This document shows, one piece after another, positions 1-12,625 of a DNA stretch of 64,000 nt (position 1 is the first letter of the stretch; each line of letters opens with the position of its first letter). The translations under genes and the position numbers were made by a program. The DNA comes from Falciphora oryzae (Eukaryota > Ascomycota > Sordariomycetes > Magnaporthales > Magnaporthaceae). A model generated the notes under the pieces. That model was not told the DNA's origin. It made no database searches and saw nothing but the letters and a program-made list of their open reading frames with translations. The stretch is taken from NCBI GenBank assembly GCA_000733355.1, contig JNVV01000002.1, positions 2,475,632-2,539,631 of the forward strand, written 5' to 3'.

Positions 1-583
1 AACAGCGACGACTTTATGTGAACGAGTCCCCGCGGCTTTTTACACCTTTCTGCAGTGCGAGCAAACCCCCCAATTCTTGCCACAGCGCCACCGCGCCTCT
101 TCTGCCCCTTGGAAATGGCAGCATGGAAACTCGGGACGCTGTCGGGTTGGACGAGTTCTCGAACACTCCCTGGCCCGACAGACTTTCACTCGCGGTGGGC
201 CTTGTCATGCACGCTCGAGTGGGCGTTGCAATCCAAGGGTTTTTTGGGGGGTGGGAACATCCAAGCACTGTTTTGCGACAAGCGCGTACCTAATCCGCTG
301 CTTAGCGGCCAGCTCGTGCCGGCATCGATGTGCTGGAGAGGAGGAAATTAATAATAGGAGAGCGGGCGAGGGATCTGGATAGCATAGCGGCTTGTCACCA
401 CACAAAGACGATTTACGGCCCTGGGCCGAGATAGACGGAGCGGGCCGTGGTACTTACGGCCCACCAGCCGCGGACGTGGTGGGTGTGCACGGCGTGTTGT
501 GGCGGGTTTGTTATGTAGATCGAGGGCGGACCAAGTGGTCAGAACCTCGAGGGGCTTCTAGAGCGAAGCCCTATCACATCGGC

Positions 584-602
584 AAAAAAAAAAAAAAAAA
601 AA
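584..602. repeat. A-run, 19 bases
   Basis: Uninterrupted run of 19 A on the plus strand in intergenic sequence. No flanking target-site duplication is obvious. Confidence 0.95.
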
Positions 603-837
603 CAGGCGTCATAACGATCCTAAAAGAGGCGGCAAGACTCGAGTTCAAACAAGCGACGATGATAGATGACAATTGCTAGAGGGACAGATGGTGCATTCAA
701 ACTTGCGTAATAGGCATAGACATAAAAAATCTGTATTCGAGGAGCATCTGGTATACTCTCCGTTCTCTGCCGCGCTTCGTTTCCCTTTCCCCTCGCTCTC
801 TCATACATCGCTTTGATGCTTGTGTCAAAATGAGGCC

Positions 838-861
838 AAAAAAAAAAAAAAAAAAAAAAAA
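838..861. repeat. A-run, 24 bases
   Basis: Uninterrupted run of 24 A, the longest homopolymer in the window, intergenic and 236 bases from the previous A-run. Confidence 0.95.
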
Positions 862-1493
862 CGTAATGGCTAACCAAACAAAGAAAATATGGAGAGCGCG
901 GGGTTTGGCCTGACCCGTCTCTTAAAAACTCGGAGGACATGCTTTGATGACAAAGCCTCGAGGTGTTTTTTTTTTGTTCATGTCGAAAAAGAAGGGAGGT
1001 GGAAAACACAAGACGACGCCATGCCGTGCCGGCCGATTCCATTTCATAAGCCACCCGCCCAAACCTTCATCGAACGAGACCCGGTGATGATTTCTTCGTC
1101 ATAAAAGTCGGTAGGTGAAATGGGGGAGAGGGAGTTGCTTCGCGGAAGGTTTCCCAAGAGGTGATTGACAAGGAAAAGAAAAAATCATGAGTATGAGCCT
1201 TTTCGGCGGTTAGAGAGGTGTTGAGTGAGAGAGAGATGGAGAGACGTGAAGAGAGCGAATGGGAGTGGGATAAAAGAACGCGGAGCAGGGGAAATGGTGC
1301 AATAAGGAAACATTTATCCAAGTTTCCTGCAGGTATAATTGCGAGGGCATCCGCCCCCGAATTCGACTCGAGAGTCGAGAGAAGGGAGCCAACGTGAGGT
1401 GCCACTTTGGTGTGTTGATGGATGGTTGTTTGTGTTTGTTTCTCTCCTGAGAGAGATGGGGAAGAGCGTTCGCCAGACCAGCAGGCGGCTGGC

Positions 1494-2912
1494 TCAATCG
1501 CTCTTCCAATGGGCTGTCATGCCCGTATCCGGGTCGTCGCTGCCGAGGTACAGCTCGACGGCGTACATGGACATGGTAGCGCCCACGTTGACCCAGCGCC
1601 AGATGTTGCCGCCGGCGTCTCCCGACTTGAGCGTCCAGCCCAGGTCGCCCACGCCGTCGCTGGAGACGGAGAAGTGCTGCAGCAACAGGCTCGTGTAGAC
1701 GGCGATCAGGATCGAGGGCGAGAACCACGAGAGGAAGCCGAACAGCTTGCTCGCGGCGTCAGCGTCCTCGAACGACGGCTCCTGCATCAGCGCGCGCGCA
1801 CCAGACTCGCGAACGGCGGGTATTATGCGCGTCGCGCAGTAGAAGACGGTGATGCGGTAGGCGAGAGAGATGATGACAGACGGCGTGATGGTCTGGAAGG
1901 CCGCGTACAGGAACGTGAGCGACGAGTTGACGGCCGACGGCAGGCTGCCCAGCATGTGCAGCAGCGTCGAGTACGACGCCATAATGACGGGGGGCAGCGG
2001 CGGAAAGTCGGGCTGCGTGGGGCCGCCCGACTGCGCATCGGCTGCGGCGGCGGCACCGTCGGACGGCATGTAGTCGGTGAAGATCTGGTAGACACAGAGC
2101 ACGATGTAGGCGAAGAGAAGCGACGACTCGACCGGGTTCCCGCGCCCACTGCTGATGCCGTAGGCGCCCAGGAAAAAGGCCGTCGTCATGGTGACCCCGA
2201 TCAGCGTAGCGTCGCCATTGCTGATCTGGGGGAAATGCACCACCCTCCATAGGAAGTAAACAGCGCTCGCAATGATGGATGCGGAAAACACCAGGAGGAC
2301 AATCTGTAGAGCAAAGGTTAGCAACTAGGTAGGTAGCTATAATGCCCAGGAATGGTGTGCACTTACGATCCAGGTGTCACTCCTGCCACGATTGACGAGC
2401 CACCTTGTAATCTGACCAGCGGCCTGGATCACCAGCAGGCTGCAGAAGCCCTCGAACAGCTGGAAGACGGGGCTCGAGTAGCTCAGGCTCTTGTCCCAGC
2501 CGCCCAGGGTGACGGTCTCGAGCACGCCCTGCTGGCCAAAGAACCAGTCGTGCCAGCTCTCTGGCGCGCGCGTGCCGAAGCCGGCGCGGCCCAGGGTCCT
2601 CTTGACCCAGTCCGCGCCGGCGGCGGCGGATTGGTTGTCGTCGACGGAGAAGCGACTGAGGGCCCAGATGAGCAGGGTCGGGATGACGACCCACTGGGCG
2701 AGGCGCAGGAGCCCGCCCAGGGCGGCGCGGAAGCGGGAGCCGCGCTCCGGGGTCAGGAGCTTGGCGGACGAGTAGAGCAGGTAGAAGGCGAAGAGGGCGA
2801 GCGAGTAGGCGAGCCCGGCATCGCGGCCGCCGACGTCAAAGGCGATGGGGATGGAGAGGACGATGCTGAGCAGGAAGACGGCGCCGAACAGCACGCGGAA
2901 GAGCCACAACAT
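1494..2912 (-). CDS. ICE2: Ice2-family ER membrane protein
   Basis: Two coding exons, 2912-2367 and 2303-1494, flank a 63-base intron (GTAAGT donor, TACAG acceptor) and give 451 residues, close to the yeast protein. The product is strongly hydrophobic with many predicted membrane segments. The N-terminal block around residues 1-40, with FDVGGRDAGLAYSL, is the part I recognise as Ice2. In yeast, Ice2 is a multispanning ER protein needed for normal cortical ER structure and linked to lipid-droplet use and membrane lipid synthesis; the same role is inferred here. The open frame extends upstream to about 3512, but that part is Pro/Arg-rich without membrane character and looks like leader, so I chose the Met at 2912, which starts directly with a membrane segment. 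Family assignment is from memory of the conserved N terminus. Confidence 0.85.
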
Positions 2913-4900
2913 TATGCCGTCCGGGGCGGCAGCCGGGGCCAGGGTCTGGAAGGACGGCTCGCCGGCGGCGTACGCGTCTTGGGTGCAGAGCGGGCACCAC
3001 TCGCACCAGTCCTTGCTGCTGAGGGTGTTGGTGCTGGGAGGCGGCCCGCGCGTTCTCCTCCTGCCCCTCTCGCGCTCCCTCGGGGGCTGCTTGCTGGGCG
3101 CTCGCGCGCAACCCAACGCGAGGACAAACGTCCTCGGTCGCTGGGTTCGTCGATGTGCTGGTATGTGGAGATAGCGCCCGCGGTCCGCGGCCTTCGAGGC
3201 AACGGATGGGCTTGGGGGCGCGGAAGGGACGAGAGAGGCAGACGGGGAGGGCGAGTCGTGTGCCTCTTGTATGCGGGCGGAGGGGACGGGGTCGGCGGAC
3301 GGCGGGTGGCTGGGGGTGGTTGCTGGCAGGTGTGCCGAGGTCAGAGGAATGGCGGTGGGCGTTTTCGTTGGCCCTAAAGCAGCAATGAGGTGTTGTCGCG
3401 CGACCGCTTGTTCTGCACGATCCTGCAGGGGGTGGGGTTTTGGGCAATCGTGTGGTTGGGCGGTCAAGGGTCGGCTGCAGAGGCGTGCAGCAGCGCACAG
3501 AAAATAGCCCACGAGAGGGTTGGCGCCGGTTTGTGTGGCCTACAAGGAAAGAAGCTCCTTCCACCTAGGTATTCTGCTGCGATTGCGGTCGACGCGCCAA
3601 TTCGTGTACCTACCAGGCGACAAGAGGCTGGTGTCGTATTTACCGGGTAAAAATGTGCCGACGGGCAGATTGGAAAGAGTAACAACGGCAAAATAAAAAA
3701 ATATCAACAAAATGTCACGGTTGTTTGCGGCAGCACAGGATGGAGGGTTGGCACTGCTGGCCTCTCCAGGAAATGACGGCGTTTCTGTGCAGCAAGGAGC
3801 TCCAGCTTCCCGATTTGCATGTGGCATTGACAGATTTTCCGGGTCCCTCATTGCACCATTTTTGCTTTGCTTTTTCTCCCCTCGTTTCCTCAACCATGGG
3901 ACGCCTTCTGCCCCCTGCTCCCGCCACTCAGAGCAGTGCTCGACGTGGAGAACGTGGCTGCGGTGTGCGCTGGCTGGGCGGGTAAGAAACCCCACACGGA
4001 GCTGCTCCCCGGGCCCTTTTGACGAACCCAGTCGTTCGTTCTGGTAAGAAGCGGTGGGCGGCGAGCGACATCTTTCACAAATTGCACACGATCAAATCAT
4101 CGCTATCGGCGGTTCCCGGCAGAAGGGCTCTCTCAGCGGTGGTTGGGCGGGCAGCTCACATCAATTCGTTGATCTCGTCAGCGTCAGGATCTGATAAAGT
4201 GGTGTCGTCGCCGCCCCCCATAACCCGCGTTTTAATCCTGTACGGAACAAGCCGTGCGCGAACAGCATCAGCCAGACCGAGCCTGCATAACCCCTGCACC
4301 GGATGCACATGCAGCTGGCTGGGCGTCGTCGCACATGTCACATGGCCTGACAGCAAAGCCGCCAGCCACATCATCAACCCCGCCAAACAACTACTAAGTC
4401 TCGGAATGACCCTGATTATCAGGAATTAGACGGACTCCAGTATCAGTCGGCGGGTGCGTTGGTGTAGAGACACTCACTGCCTTGGGCACCAAGGGACCGA
4501 GACCGGGGCAATTAGGTACATATGGCTCCCCGCCATGCAGGTGTTTTATGCATTACCCCATCCGTGGATATCATCATCCCTCCCCTACCCAAGTACTTTT
4601 ATCTGCCCCTCCCCCTCAAGATGCACAGACGCAAACACGTGAAGCCGGGACAGAGATGGGGAATCACAAAGGAGAAAAAGAAGAAGGAAGAGCCGTCATG
4701 ACAAAGGATATATGGCCGCCTCCCTTTTTCGTACAACGCCGTGTAGTGTGTAGTGTGTGTATGCCCGTTGCTGCAAGCCAAAAAGAGTGCCAAAAAAAAA
4801 AAAAAAAAAAAAAAGTGAGGAATAATGACCCACACCCACCCAACGTCTCTCATCTATGTCCAGAGTCGCATTTAGTCTCTTGATCCTCTCCCGCTTCTCG
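2913..4900. other. Intergenic region, ICE2 upstream and kinase downstream
   Basis: About 2 kb with no supported gene. The part next to ICE2 (to about 3.5 kb) is GC-rich and is probably its leader and promoter. The right part lies 3' of the septation kinase. It contains a 23-base A-run (4792-4814) and a half-palindrome ACCTAGGTA near 3563. Confidence 0.6.
4792..4814. repeat. A-run, 23 bases
   Basis: Uninterrupted A-run about 90 bases 3' of the kinase stop codon. On the transcribed (minus) strand it reads as T. Confidence 0.95.
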
Positions 4901-7900
4901 TCATCGCGTGCCGGCTCCTGGCTTGATGTCCGATGTGCTGGCCGTCATCCTGTTTCGTCGCTTGTACTGCTGCGCCGCCACCCTCTCGGCCCTCTCTAGC
5001 AGCCGGTCCGATCTCTCCCCCCTTTCCCTGGCGTCCCGCTCGCGGTCCCGCTCTCCCCGCTCTCTCTCGTAGCCGCTCGTTGCGATCATGTGTTGCGTGT
5101 ACCTACCACCACCCCCTTGCGCGTTCTCCTTGTTCGAGGACGAGCTTTCCGACCGGTCTGGTCGGTTTACGATGGTTGGCATGGATCCACCTGCACCTCC
5201 CGCCAGGCTCTGGCGCCCGTACACACTCGACGTCCGCGGTAGCCTGCTGTTAGCCCCTCCTGGACCGTTGCTGTTCTTACTACCCAAAAGAGAGCTTCCG
5301 TCGCCACTGACTCGTCTCGGTATAGAGGACGATGACGACGACACCGATGACGTGGTTGATCCCGCCCCGTCGCGGCTCCTCGGTCGGAAGACGCCGCCAT
5401 CCCGCTCTGCCGCTAGCGCGGCTGATCGGCGTGGAGTCGCCGCTACCTCGATGTAAGCGGCTGTCGACTGCGACTGGCGGTGATGCGTAGGTGTCATCGG
5501 TGGCGCCGAAGCGGATGACTGGAGTGCGGGCGGCGTGTAGGACGAGCTCGTGCGCCGTGGGCCGGACCGCGAGCGAGATGAAGTGCCCGCGGCTGAGGCG
5601 CCGTTGCTGCTCGACGAGGAACTGCCGCCCACGACCGAGGCCGAGCTGGTCAGGCCTAATGCGTTGGTGACGCCGTCCGGGTCTAGGCGAGATCGCAGCA
5701 GCTCCGAGGCTAGGTTGCGTACCAGCACCGCCGGGTCTTTCTCGGCGAGTATCTGTATCTGTTCAAAGAGGCCGCGCAGTTGTCGCCCGCTGCTGGCAGT
5801 AGCCATGCTGCTGCCATTGTCCGACTCACAGGCGTCCATGATGTTGCGCACAAGCCGCAGGAGGTTCAGCCGCACCTGCGCCTTCTTGTGACACAGCTTC
5901 TGCGCAAGGCCAGAGTACATCTCCGACTTTGCCAGCGACGCCGCTAGCGCCGGGGACAGACGAAGCACCTTGATCAGTGGTTCCAAGACTCCCGGGTCAA
6001 ACGAGTTTGCCTTTGTCGTGTTGAAGCACGAGGTGATGGCCTTGGTGAACTTGCCCTCCAGAAGGTGGTTCTCCACCTTCGCCGTCTCCTCCTGCAGCCA
6101 CACAGAGATCGAGTCCAGGGCGCTGACCTGCCAGTACTGGTCTGCGATGAGCGAAACATAGAAGTCCAGTCCCTTGTTCTGCCACAGGTAGCGGCGCCCC
6201 TTACTGCCCGAGTGGGCCATGTCGCAGAGAATGGGAAGTGCAAACTCCTTGGGTGGCCGATCCGTCTGCATGATCTTGAGCAGCAGAGGAATGATGCCGT
6301 TAACGGCCGCGTACTCCTGCCTCTCCTTGCTGAGCCTGCATAGGTTGAACATGGTGTTGAGGACCTGATTGGATATCTCGCGGAAGTGCTTGTGGCCTTT
6401 TTTCATGCTGTAACCCAGCAGGTCTATCAAAAAGTCGATAGCATCGGCCGAGTGAAGCGACTCAAGTGTTCGCGACAGCATGGACAAGTTCTTGATAAAC
6501 TTGAGCATAGTGATTTGGTGGAGCGGCGACATCCGGCGGAGGTCCTTGAGAACAGCTGTGAACAGCAGCGGTCGGTCAGCGTGGTTCCTTCATCGTTGGG
6601 GAACGGGGCATATATGTCCCTTGCTTGTCGGCTTGTGGACTCACTCTTCAGAACTTGTCTCTCCGCCACAACCTCCTTGACGTAGTTTTCTGCCTGTGAG
6701 AACAAGTAAAAGATGTTCACGATTCGGCCCTCGATGAGCTCCGTCAGTTCGTCCTTGTCGTCCTCGTCCAGGACCTTGTGGAGAACAAGAGCGAGCGGGT
6801 CCAGGATTTTGCTGCGAGAGAATATCCTGCAAAAGTCGTTCTTGGGCGTCGGCCCCTGGAGCTCAAAGACGTTCCAAATGCCGTTCACACCAATCAGGAC
6901 TAGGTCCCGCGAGGCATCATAGTCCTCGTCTAGGAACTCAACCAGCACGTTCAGACCACCGGCGCTGACAAACATTTGCAGCGTCAGGGTCGAGGTCTGG
7001 TACATTTGCCTGACGAACGCGGCAGCTTCGAGCCGGATCTCATTAGAGTATTGCCTGGCGGCAAACTTTGTGATGATAGGGATTCCTCCCACGAAGCACA
7101 AATTTTCTTGCAGCTCGACATCGTTGAGAATAATCTGTCACGAAACCAAAGTCAGTTGAGCTGGCACCCCCCTTCCGGATGCTGCGCCATTTCATTTGAG
7201 AATCCCGGGGCTGTCATAACCATTGACATACCGCATTGACGATTTTGAGAAGCTGCAGGATCATGTGCTGACGGCTCTTGACCGTGCAGGGCTCGAGGAT
7301 TTCGAGGATCGGCAGCAAGCCATGAGCGCTGATTATGAGATCTTTGACCTCGCTGTTCTCCCACAGAAGACTCAGCTAAGAGAGTGGCGCAGGTGAATGT
7401 TAGCAGTGTCATACCAAAGTATCCAAGATCTCGGTCGAACAGGGGCATCATACCAGATCTTCAGAAACAACAAGAAGCGTGTCCTCTCCCTCTGTCGTCT
7501 TTAGCGAGCGAACCAACTCCTCCACCTTGTGGGACAGCCTCGCGTGGCGGTCTCTTGCGATATTGGCCTCGAGGTCCATCTCGTCCCACCCAGGCTCCAA
7601 CAGGGCAAACGGGTCGTCCTCGTCCTCGTCATCGCCCAACCACGAGTTGTTGGACAGCTTCGAGAGGAACATGCGGCCACCATCTTCGGACCCCGCTTCG
7701 CTCTCTTCTCTCTCCGTGAGCGCGTCGGTCGGACCGAATATGTCGGAAAAGTCCTCGTCACTCTCGTTCTCGGCGAATCGTTGTATCTCGATCGTCGACC
7801 GCGTCCTTCGCATGTTCTGGTCCTGCAGGACCGACGGCCTCGGCTGAGCCGCACGCCTCATGCTTCCGCCAGTGGGAGGCTGCGAGGATCGCGGCATGCT

Positions 7901-10311
7901 GGTCAGGTCTGACGGATGGAATAGCTGTGGCGAGTCCTACTCGGGAAGTCAGTATCAAAATGCACACTGCTGCCGAGTCTGGCATGGCCCTGTTGTTGTT
8001 GAAACATCCGATTTGAAACACAAGAGTCAGGGCCTCTACCTTTGGCACAAGGCTTAGCCTGTTGTCAAATACGTGATCATCCTCGTCAAACAAGTCCGAG
8101 TAGTCCTCGACTGGCTGCTCTCGGTATATCAAATCGGGTCTTGGTGGGAGCTCGAACTTTGCTCCGAAATTCAGCTTTGTCGGCGACTTTGCTTGCGAGG
8201 ACGAGGCCCTACTAGACCGCCTCTTCCCCGGTTTTTGTGCCCTTGCCTCGGCCTCTGCTCTCTTTTCTGACCTCTCTGCCGGGTCAGGCTTCCTCGGCGT
8301 GGGTCGGAGGGTTTGCTGAGTATCTGATTCGGCCAGGTGCGAGCGTAGGTTTTTGATGGTGACTAACTCGCCGTCGAACACATCGTCCCAGTTTGCCGAC
8401 ATATTCCTGCTGTCGTCGATCGAGGCGAACGCCTTGAGGCGATCGGAAGATAGCATGCCGCCAAAATTATCCTGGGGCTTGAGATGTGGGAGCTGCAAAG
8501 CGCCTGGGGAGATGGCAGTCGCAAAGTCGTTGTCCCAGTTGTCGTCGTCTGGAATTTCTGGAGATCGGAACGCATCCGCGACAAGCGGTCGTGGTTTTGG
8601 CAGGATAGTCAGGGGCCCCCTGGCTGCCGCGATCAGATTCGCCCGTCCACTGAATGGTTGTGTGGGTGGTACACCGTCGGAGCCGATAGAAGCTCTCAAG
8701 TTATTCTCTGATGACTTGAGGGCCTTGTTCCACTGCTTAACCTCCTCAACCGCTTCACTGAAGTTGGATGGGGCCTTGGACACGGGAGCATCACTTCTCC
8801 TGGATCCCATGATCCACGGGTGTTTGAGGAGCTTCCTTGCCGACACCCTGAGATTAGGGTCCTTTTGGAAGCACTGCATCAAAAAGTCACGGGCAGCCTG
8901 TTGTCGGAAGCTTGTGTTATCATAATGCAACCCTAGCCAAAGGGTCTGAGATAAAGGAAAAGGGTTCACCCACTGGAGACACGCCCTCAGGCAATGGCGG
9001 GTGGTCATCATTAACGATGGCAAACAGCGCCGGCATGGGCGCGAGGCTGTGATATGGCGGTTTCCCCTGCAGAAGCTCGATTACGGTGCACCCCACGCTC
9101 CAGATATCGGACGCAGAGGTAGCACCAGACAGTTGGATGATTTCGGGGGCCATCCAGTACGGTGTGCCGACGACTTGAGCCTCCTTGTCTGGGCCGGCGA
9201 GAGTGCTAGTGGATACGCCAAAGTCGGCCAGCTTGACAGTACCGTCCTTGGTCGTGAGGATGTTGGCGCCCTTGATGTCGCGGTGGATGACACCCTGGTC
9301 GTGCAGGTATTGTAGCCCCTGAAGCACTTGGGTCATGTACACGCCCACCAGGTTCTCGGGGAACTTGCCATAGGCCTTGCAGATAGAGTGAAGAGACCCA
9401 TTCTCGCAGTACCTGGGAGTCCATGAGATTGTGCCCCTGGATGACGGAATAGGGTGGCATCTTTTTCTCCGGTCACTTACTCGAGAATAATATTGAGGCA
9501 GTCCACAGTTTTCACAAACCCAATGTATTTGACAATGTTGTCGTGCTAGGATGGCCTATGTCAGCGACCAAACTCAAGAAACACCCGATTCAAGGGGTTG
9601 GCCAAGTGTCGCCCCCATCAACCGGTTAGGCCACTCCTCGGACCGCGGGGCGAGGTGAACTTACATGCAGGTTCTTCAGCAGGTCGATCTCAGCCTGAAA
9701 CAAGAAAACGTAGAGAATTTTACCGTTAGCCAGGGCCGGATGCAGGGACGGCAGCACGCTCGCGGTGCAGCACAGCACGTATCCCGGGCCGCCTGCCAGG
9801 TGCCGCCAAGAGGTCGAGGCAGGGCGAGACAGAGAGGCGGTTGCAGCGTACCTCGATCATGCGCAGCTCGCTCTTGGGCACGTCCACAAGCTTGATCTGC
9901 TTGACCGCCACGGCCTCGCCTGTGCCCCAATTAAACGCCTTGTATACAGATCCGAAAGCGCCCTTGCCGATGCAGTCTCCGAGCCGCTACCGTTCCACAC
10001 CGCCTTAACCTGTTAGCAATGTGTCGTGGCTAGAAAAATGCGGCGCGAGATCCCCTGATGAGGGCAGCAGGGTATAAGATGGTAAAGCCTCAAAGGGGGG
10101 TAGGAGGGTGCTAAGTGCAAGCAGACAGGCAAGAGGGCAAGCAACGCACGTAGTCCTTCAGGCCGGGGTCCTGCAGCGCTCGTTCCCGCGCATTGCTACT
10201 GCTGCGGGCCTCCTTTCGTGGCGTCCCCGGTGTCCTGCTGGCCTTGCTGCCATTACTGCCGTTCTGCTGGTGGTGGTACACCCTCTCGGCGGAGCCGCTG
10301 CCTGGCGCCAT
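4901..10311 (-). CDS. sepH: SepH/Cdc7-type septation initiation protein kinase
   Basis: Ten exons fit by phase: 10311-10150, 9986-9852, 9694-9665, 9545-9481, 9412-8974, 8897-8040, 7936-7454, 7375-7232, 7134-6645, 6555-4901, giving 1486 residues. A short basic leader (1-53) precedes a complete STE-type kinase domain (about 54-305): glycine loop GKGAFG from residue 61, ATP-binding Lys83, catalytic HRDIKGAN at 174-181, DFG at 194-196, activation-loop GTPYWMAPE from 213. The middle is acidic and Ser-rich. The C-terminal part around exons 8-10 is helical and repeat-like (ARM/HEAT type), ending in a Ser/Arg-rich low-complexity tail. This architecture is that of S. pombe Cdc7, A. nidulans SepH and Neurospora CDC-7, the first kinase of the septation initiation network, acting at spindle pole bodies downstream of a Spg1-type GTPase. 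All key catalytic residues are present. Confidence 0.93.
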
Positions 10312-10489
10312 GTCTGTCTTTTTCACGTCGCTGCCCCGGACCGGGTCAGCCCAGTCGAGGCAGCCTCCTCAGTCCTGGTGGCTATGGATCGTGTCGCCCG
10401 CGAGGGCGGGGGGTCGTCGATCGGTGGGAGGCGGTCAGCGGCCCACGAAGCAGAGAGCGGCCGTCGAGGGAAGAGGGCGGCGTGGAAAT

Positions 10490-10570
10490 ATCGGCGGCGG
10501 CGGCGGCGGAGGAGGAGGAAGAGGAGGAGGGCGAGGGAGGGGCGGAGAAGGAAGAGGAGAGCGAGGTGGC
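10490..10570. repeat. Purine-rich low-complexity tract
   Basis: About 80 bases made almost entirely of G and A (GGA/GAG-like units grading from GGC repeats) on the plus strand. It lies about 180-260 bases upstream of the kinase start codon, so on that gene's strand it is a C/T tract, a common element of fungal promoters and leaders. Confidence 0.8.
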
Positions 10571-10914
10571 TCGGTGCCTGCTCATTCCCCAAGCACAAAG
10601 GCAGGCCACGGTGCTGTCTGGACGTGTCCTCCGAGCCTGCACATGCGGGACCGGTCGTCGAGTGGTTATGCGCTCGCACAGGCTTCCGAGCAGGTGGTTT
10701 GGTGGATGTCGTCAGGACTGGAGATTACTGCTTAAAGTGGGGTTTCTCCGGGAGCTGCATTTTTCTGCCCTCTGCTATTCTTCCTTGTTCCCTGGCCAGA
10801 CGCCGTCCGCGGTCGACCAGGCCGGTGGGGGACGAGGAAAAGAAAAGAAAAAAGAGAAAAGGACAGACAGAAAAGGCAGCGCGGGAGGGGAGGGAGGGAT
10901 GAGCAAAGGGAGGG

Positions 10915-10933
10915 AAAAAAAAAAAAAAAAAAA
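10915..10933. repeat. A-run, 19 bases
   Basis: Uninterrupted A-run embedded in a purine-rich segment about 600 bases upstream of the kinase start. Confidence 0.95.
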
Positions 10934-12625
10934 GTTCGCCGGTTCGGGACACCGGTTCTGTCTGTTCGAGTGCACAGTTCGGACCAGGCACAGGGCACCG
11001 TTGGCTCCGGTCCCTACCTAATGTTTGGCAGCGAACAGGTTCGAGGGAGCGAGAGCAGCCAAGGAAGGACGTGGAGGCAGAAAGCTGGCCCTGGGGTTCT
11101 TGGGCTTGTCAAGCTATCGGCCGGGTTGGCTATAGCATCCGGGCGCCGTGCACCAATACCCGGTGGAAATCAAAAAAGCTCAAAATCAGGCAAGCAGAAG
11201 CACGCACCCCCCAGGCCGTGCCGCACACCTAGCGGGATGGGCACGCGATCTGGTTGGGCACCGCGCAGGGCCGAAAACTCGAAACAAACAACAACGGGCG
11301 GTGAATACCCGTTCAAATTTCAATGCCTGCCTAACTCGACGCCTGGACGTCCCCAAGGGCCGTTGCGGCCATCCGCCGATGCTACCCTGGCCTGGCTTAC
11401 CCTGCGTAACAACCGCGCCGACGGGATCTACAAGAGGCCTAGGGCGGCGGCTGGGCGCCGTGGATTGCTTCCTCGGGCCACCTTGTCCTCCCCATGCCCC
11501 CGAAATGTGCGAGCCCAAATCACGACGGGAAGCGAGCGCTGGAACAAGAGAAGAAGGATTTATCCTTGGAAATAGTCGTCATACGGGATGGGCCGTCCCT
11601 GCAAAGAACCTGCCTAACCCAATCCAAACAAAGGACAAATAAACGGGAGGTGCGGAGGGCCTGGAACTCGTCGTGCTTCCGTGCTCAGGTCCCCTCTGTC
11701 CTGTCGCATCTCACTCCGCCCTAATGCAACTCAGTTTCCAGCCCGTGCTGTATGTAACCCTGACTCCTGGTGGTAAGGCTGGTGTACCACCAGATCAGCC
11801 TCCCCTAGTCTGCCCGATCGTCACTTTATTTCCTACCTGCCCTCGAACTGACGTGACCGATTTTGCCAGCTTGGTCTTCTGGGAGGCGCCCTTGATCGAA
11901 TCAACTCCTAGACTGATGCAAGCCTCCTGCAGCGTCCGCGAGGGGCCGTCGCATTTGAACCCGGTCAAAGAGCCGCGTCGCACATGATTGATGTATTGAT
12001 GGGCTGTCTCGCACCAGAGAGCTCGGATGCGGTCGTTTCAATGCTGCCAAACAACAACCTGATCCATTTGACAATCAAAATGTGCACCCAGTGCTTCGAC
12101 CGAGATCTGTCGCCGCGAGCCAACCGCTGTTTGAGGACGTGAGAGGCACAGGATATGGGAGTACATATACGAGGCTTGCTCGCCATGTTTTTCTACGTTT
12201 TCTTTATCATTCCTTTCTCTAGGGGCCGAGAGAGACCCCAATCACATGTTCACACACAGAACATTTGCCATCCACTTCGAGCCACCTCGAACCGGCCAAT
12301 ATAAAAATTATCGTCTCCATACCATCAGCCCAGCAAGCGCAAAGAAGGTTCCCAGTGTCCCACACCAAAACTGCGTAAACCTGCAGCGTTTTGTTTTCCG
12401 TTGCCCCCAATACTCCAGAACGCCCAAGCATTATCAACGATATAGTGGAACATCAAAGAACAAGACCAAGAAGAATAGAACAGAAGGAAGAAGCAAGTAA
12501 CCCTCGAGACATCCCTCCCGTGTTTCGATGCCCCAGTAAATAGGCATCCGGGAGGGGAGACCATCACGTCAGGCGCGGAGCGGCCTTGAACACATGTTCC
12601 TGGCGGTCCGGTGGGTCCGCATGGT

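Larger units (their letters stand above)
1..1493. other. Gene-free stretch downstream of ICE2
   Basis: I see no convincing gene here. Short open frames exist on both strands but none has recognisable domains or a matching exon structure. The stretch holds two long A-runs (584-602 and 838-861) and A/G-rich sequence up to the ICE2 stop codon, so the right part is probably the ICE2 3' untranslated region. The 3' end of a gene lying left of the window cannot be excluded. Confidence 0.6.
10312..12625. other. Gene-free region upstream of the septation kinase
   Basis: No gene supported over 2.3 kb. The kinase-proximal part has a long purine-rich tract on the plus strand (about 10490-10570), which would be a C/T-rich leader or promoter on the kinase strand, and a 19-base A-run at 10915-10933. 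The open frames across 10.1-11.6 kb are low-complexity and carry no recognisable domain. Confidence 0.6.

Noticed and set aside
2352..3377. 341-codon open frame on the plus strand
   Set aside because: Antisense to ICE2 and its leader; composition (Glu/Gly/Ala/Arg) is that of a shadow frame.
10108..11021. Overlapping 260-codon open frames upstream of the kinase
   Set aside because: They run through the purine tract and A-run, are Arg/Gly/Glu low-complexity and overlap kinase exon 1 on the opposite strand.
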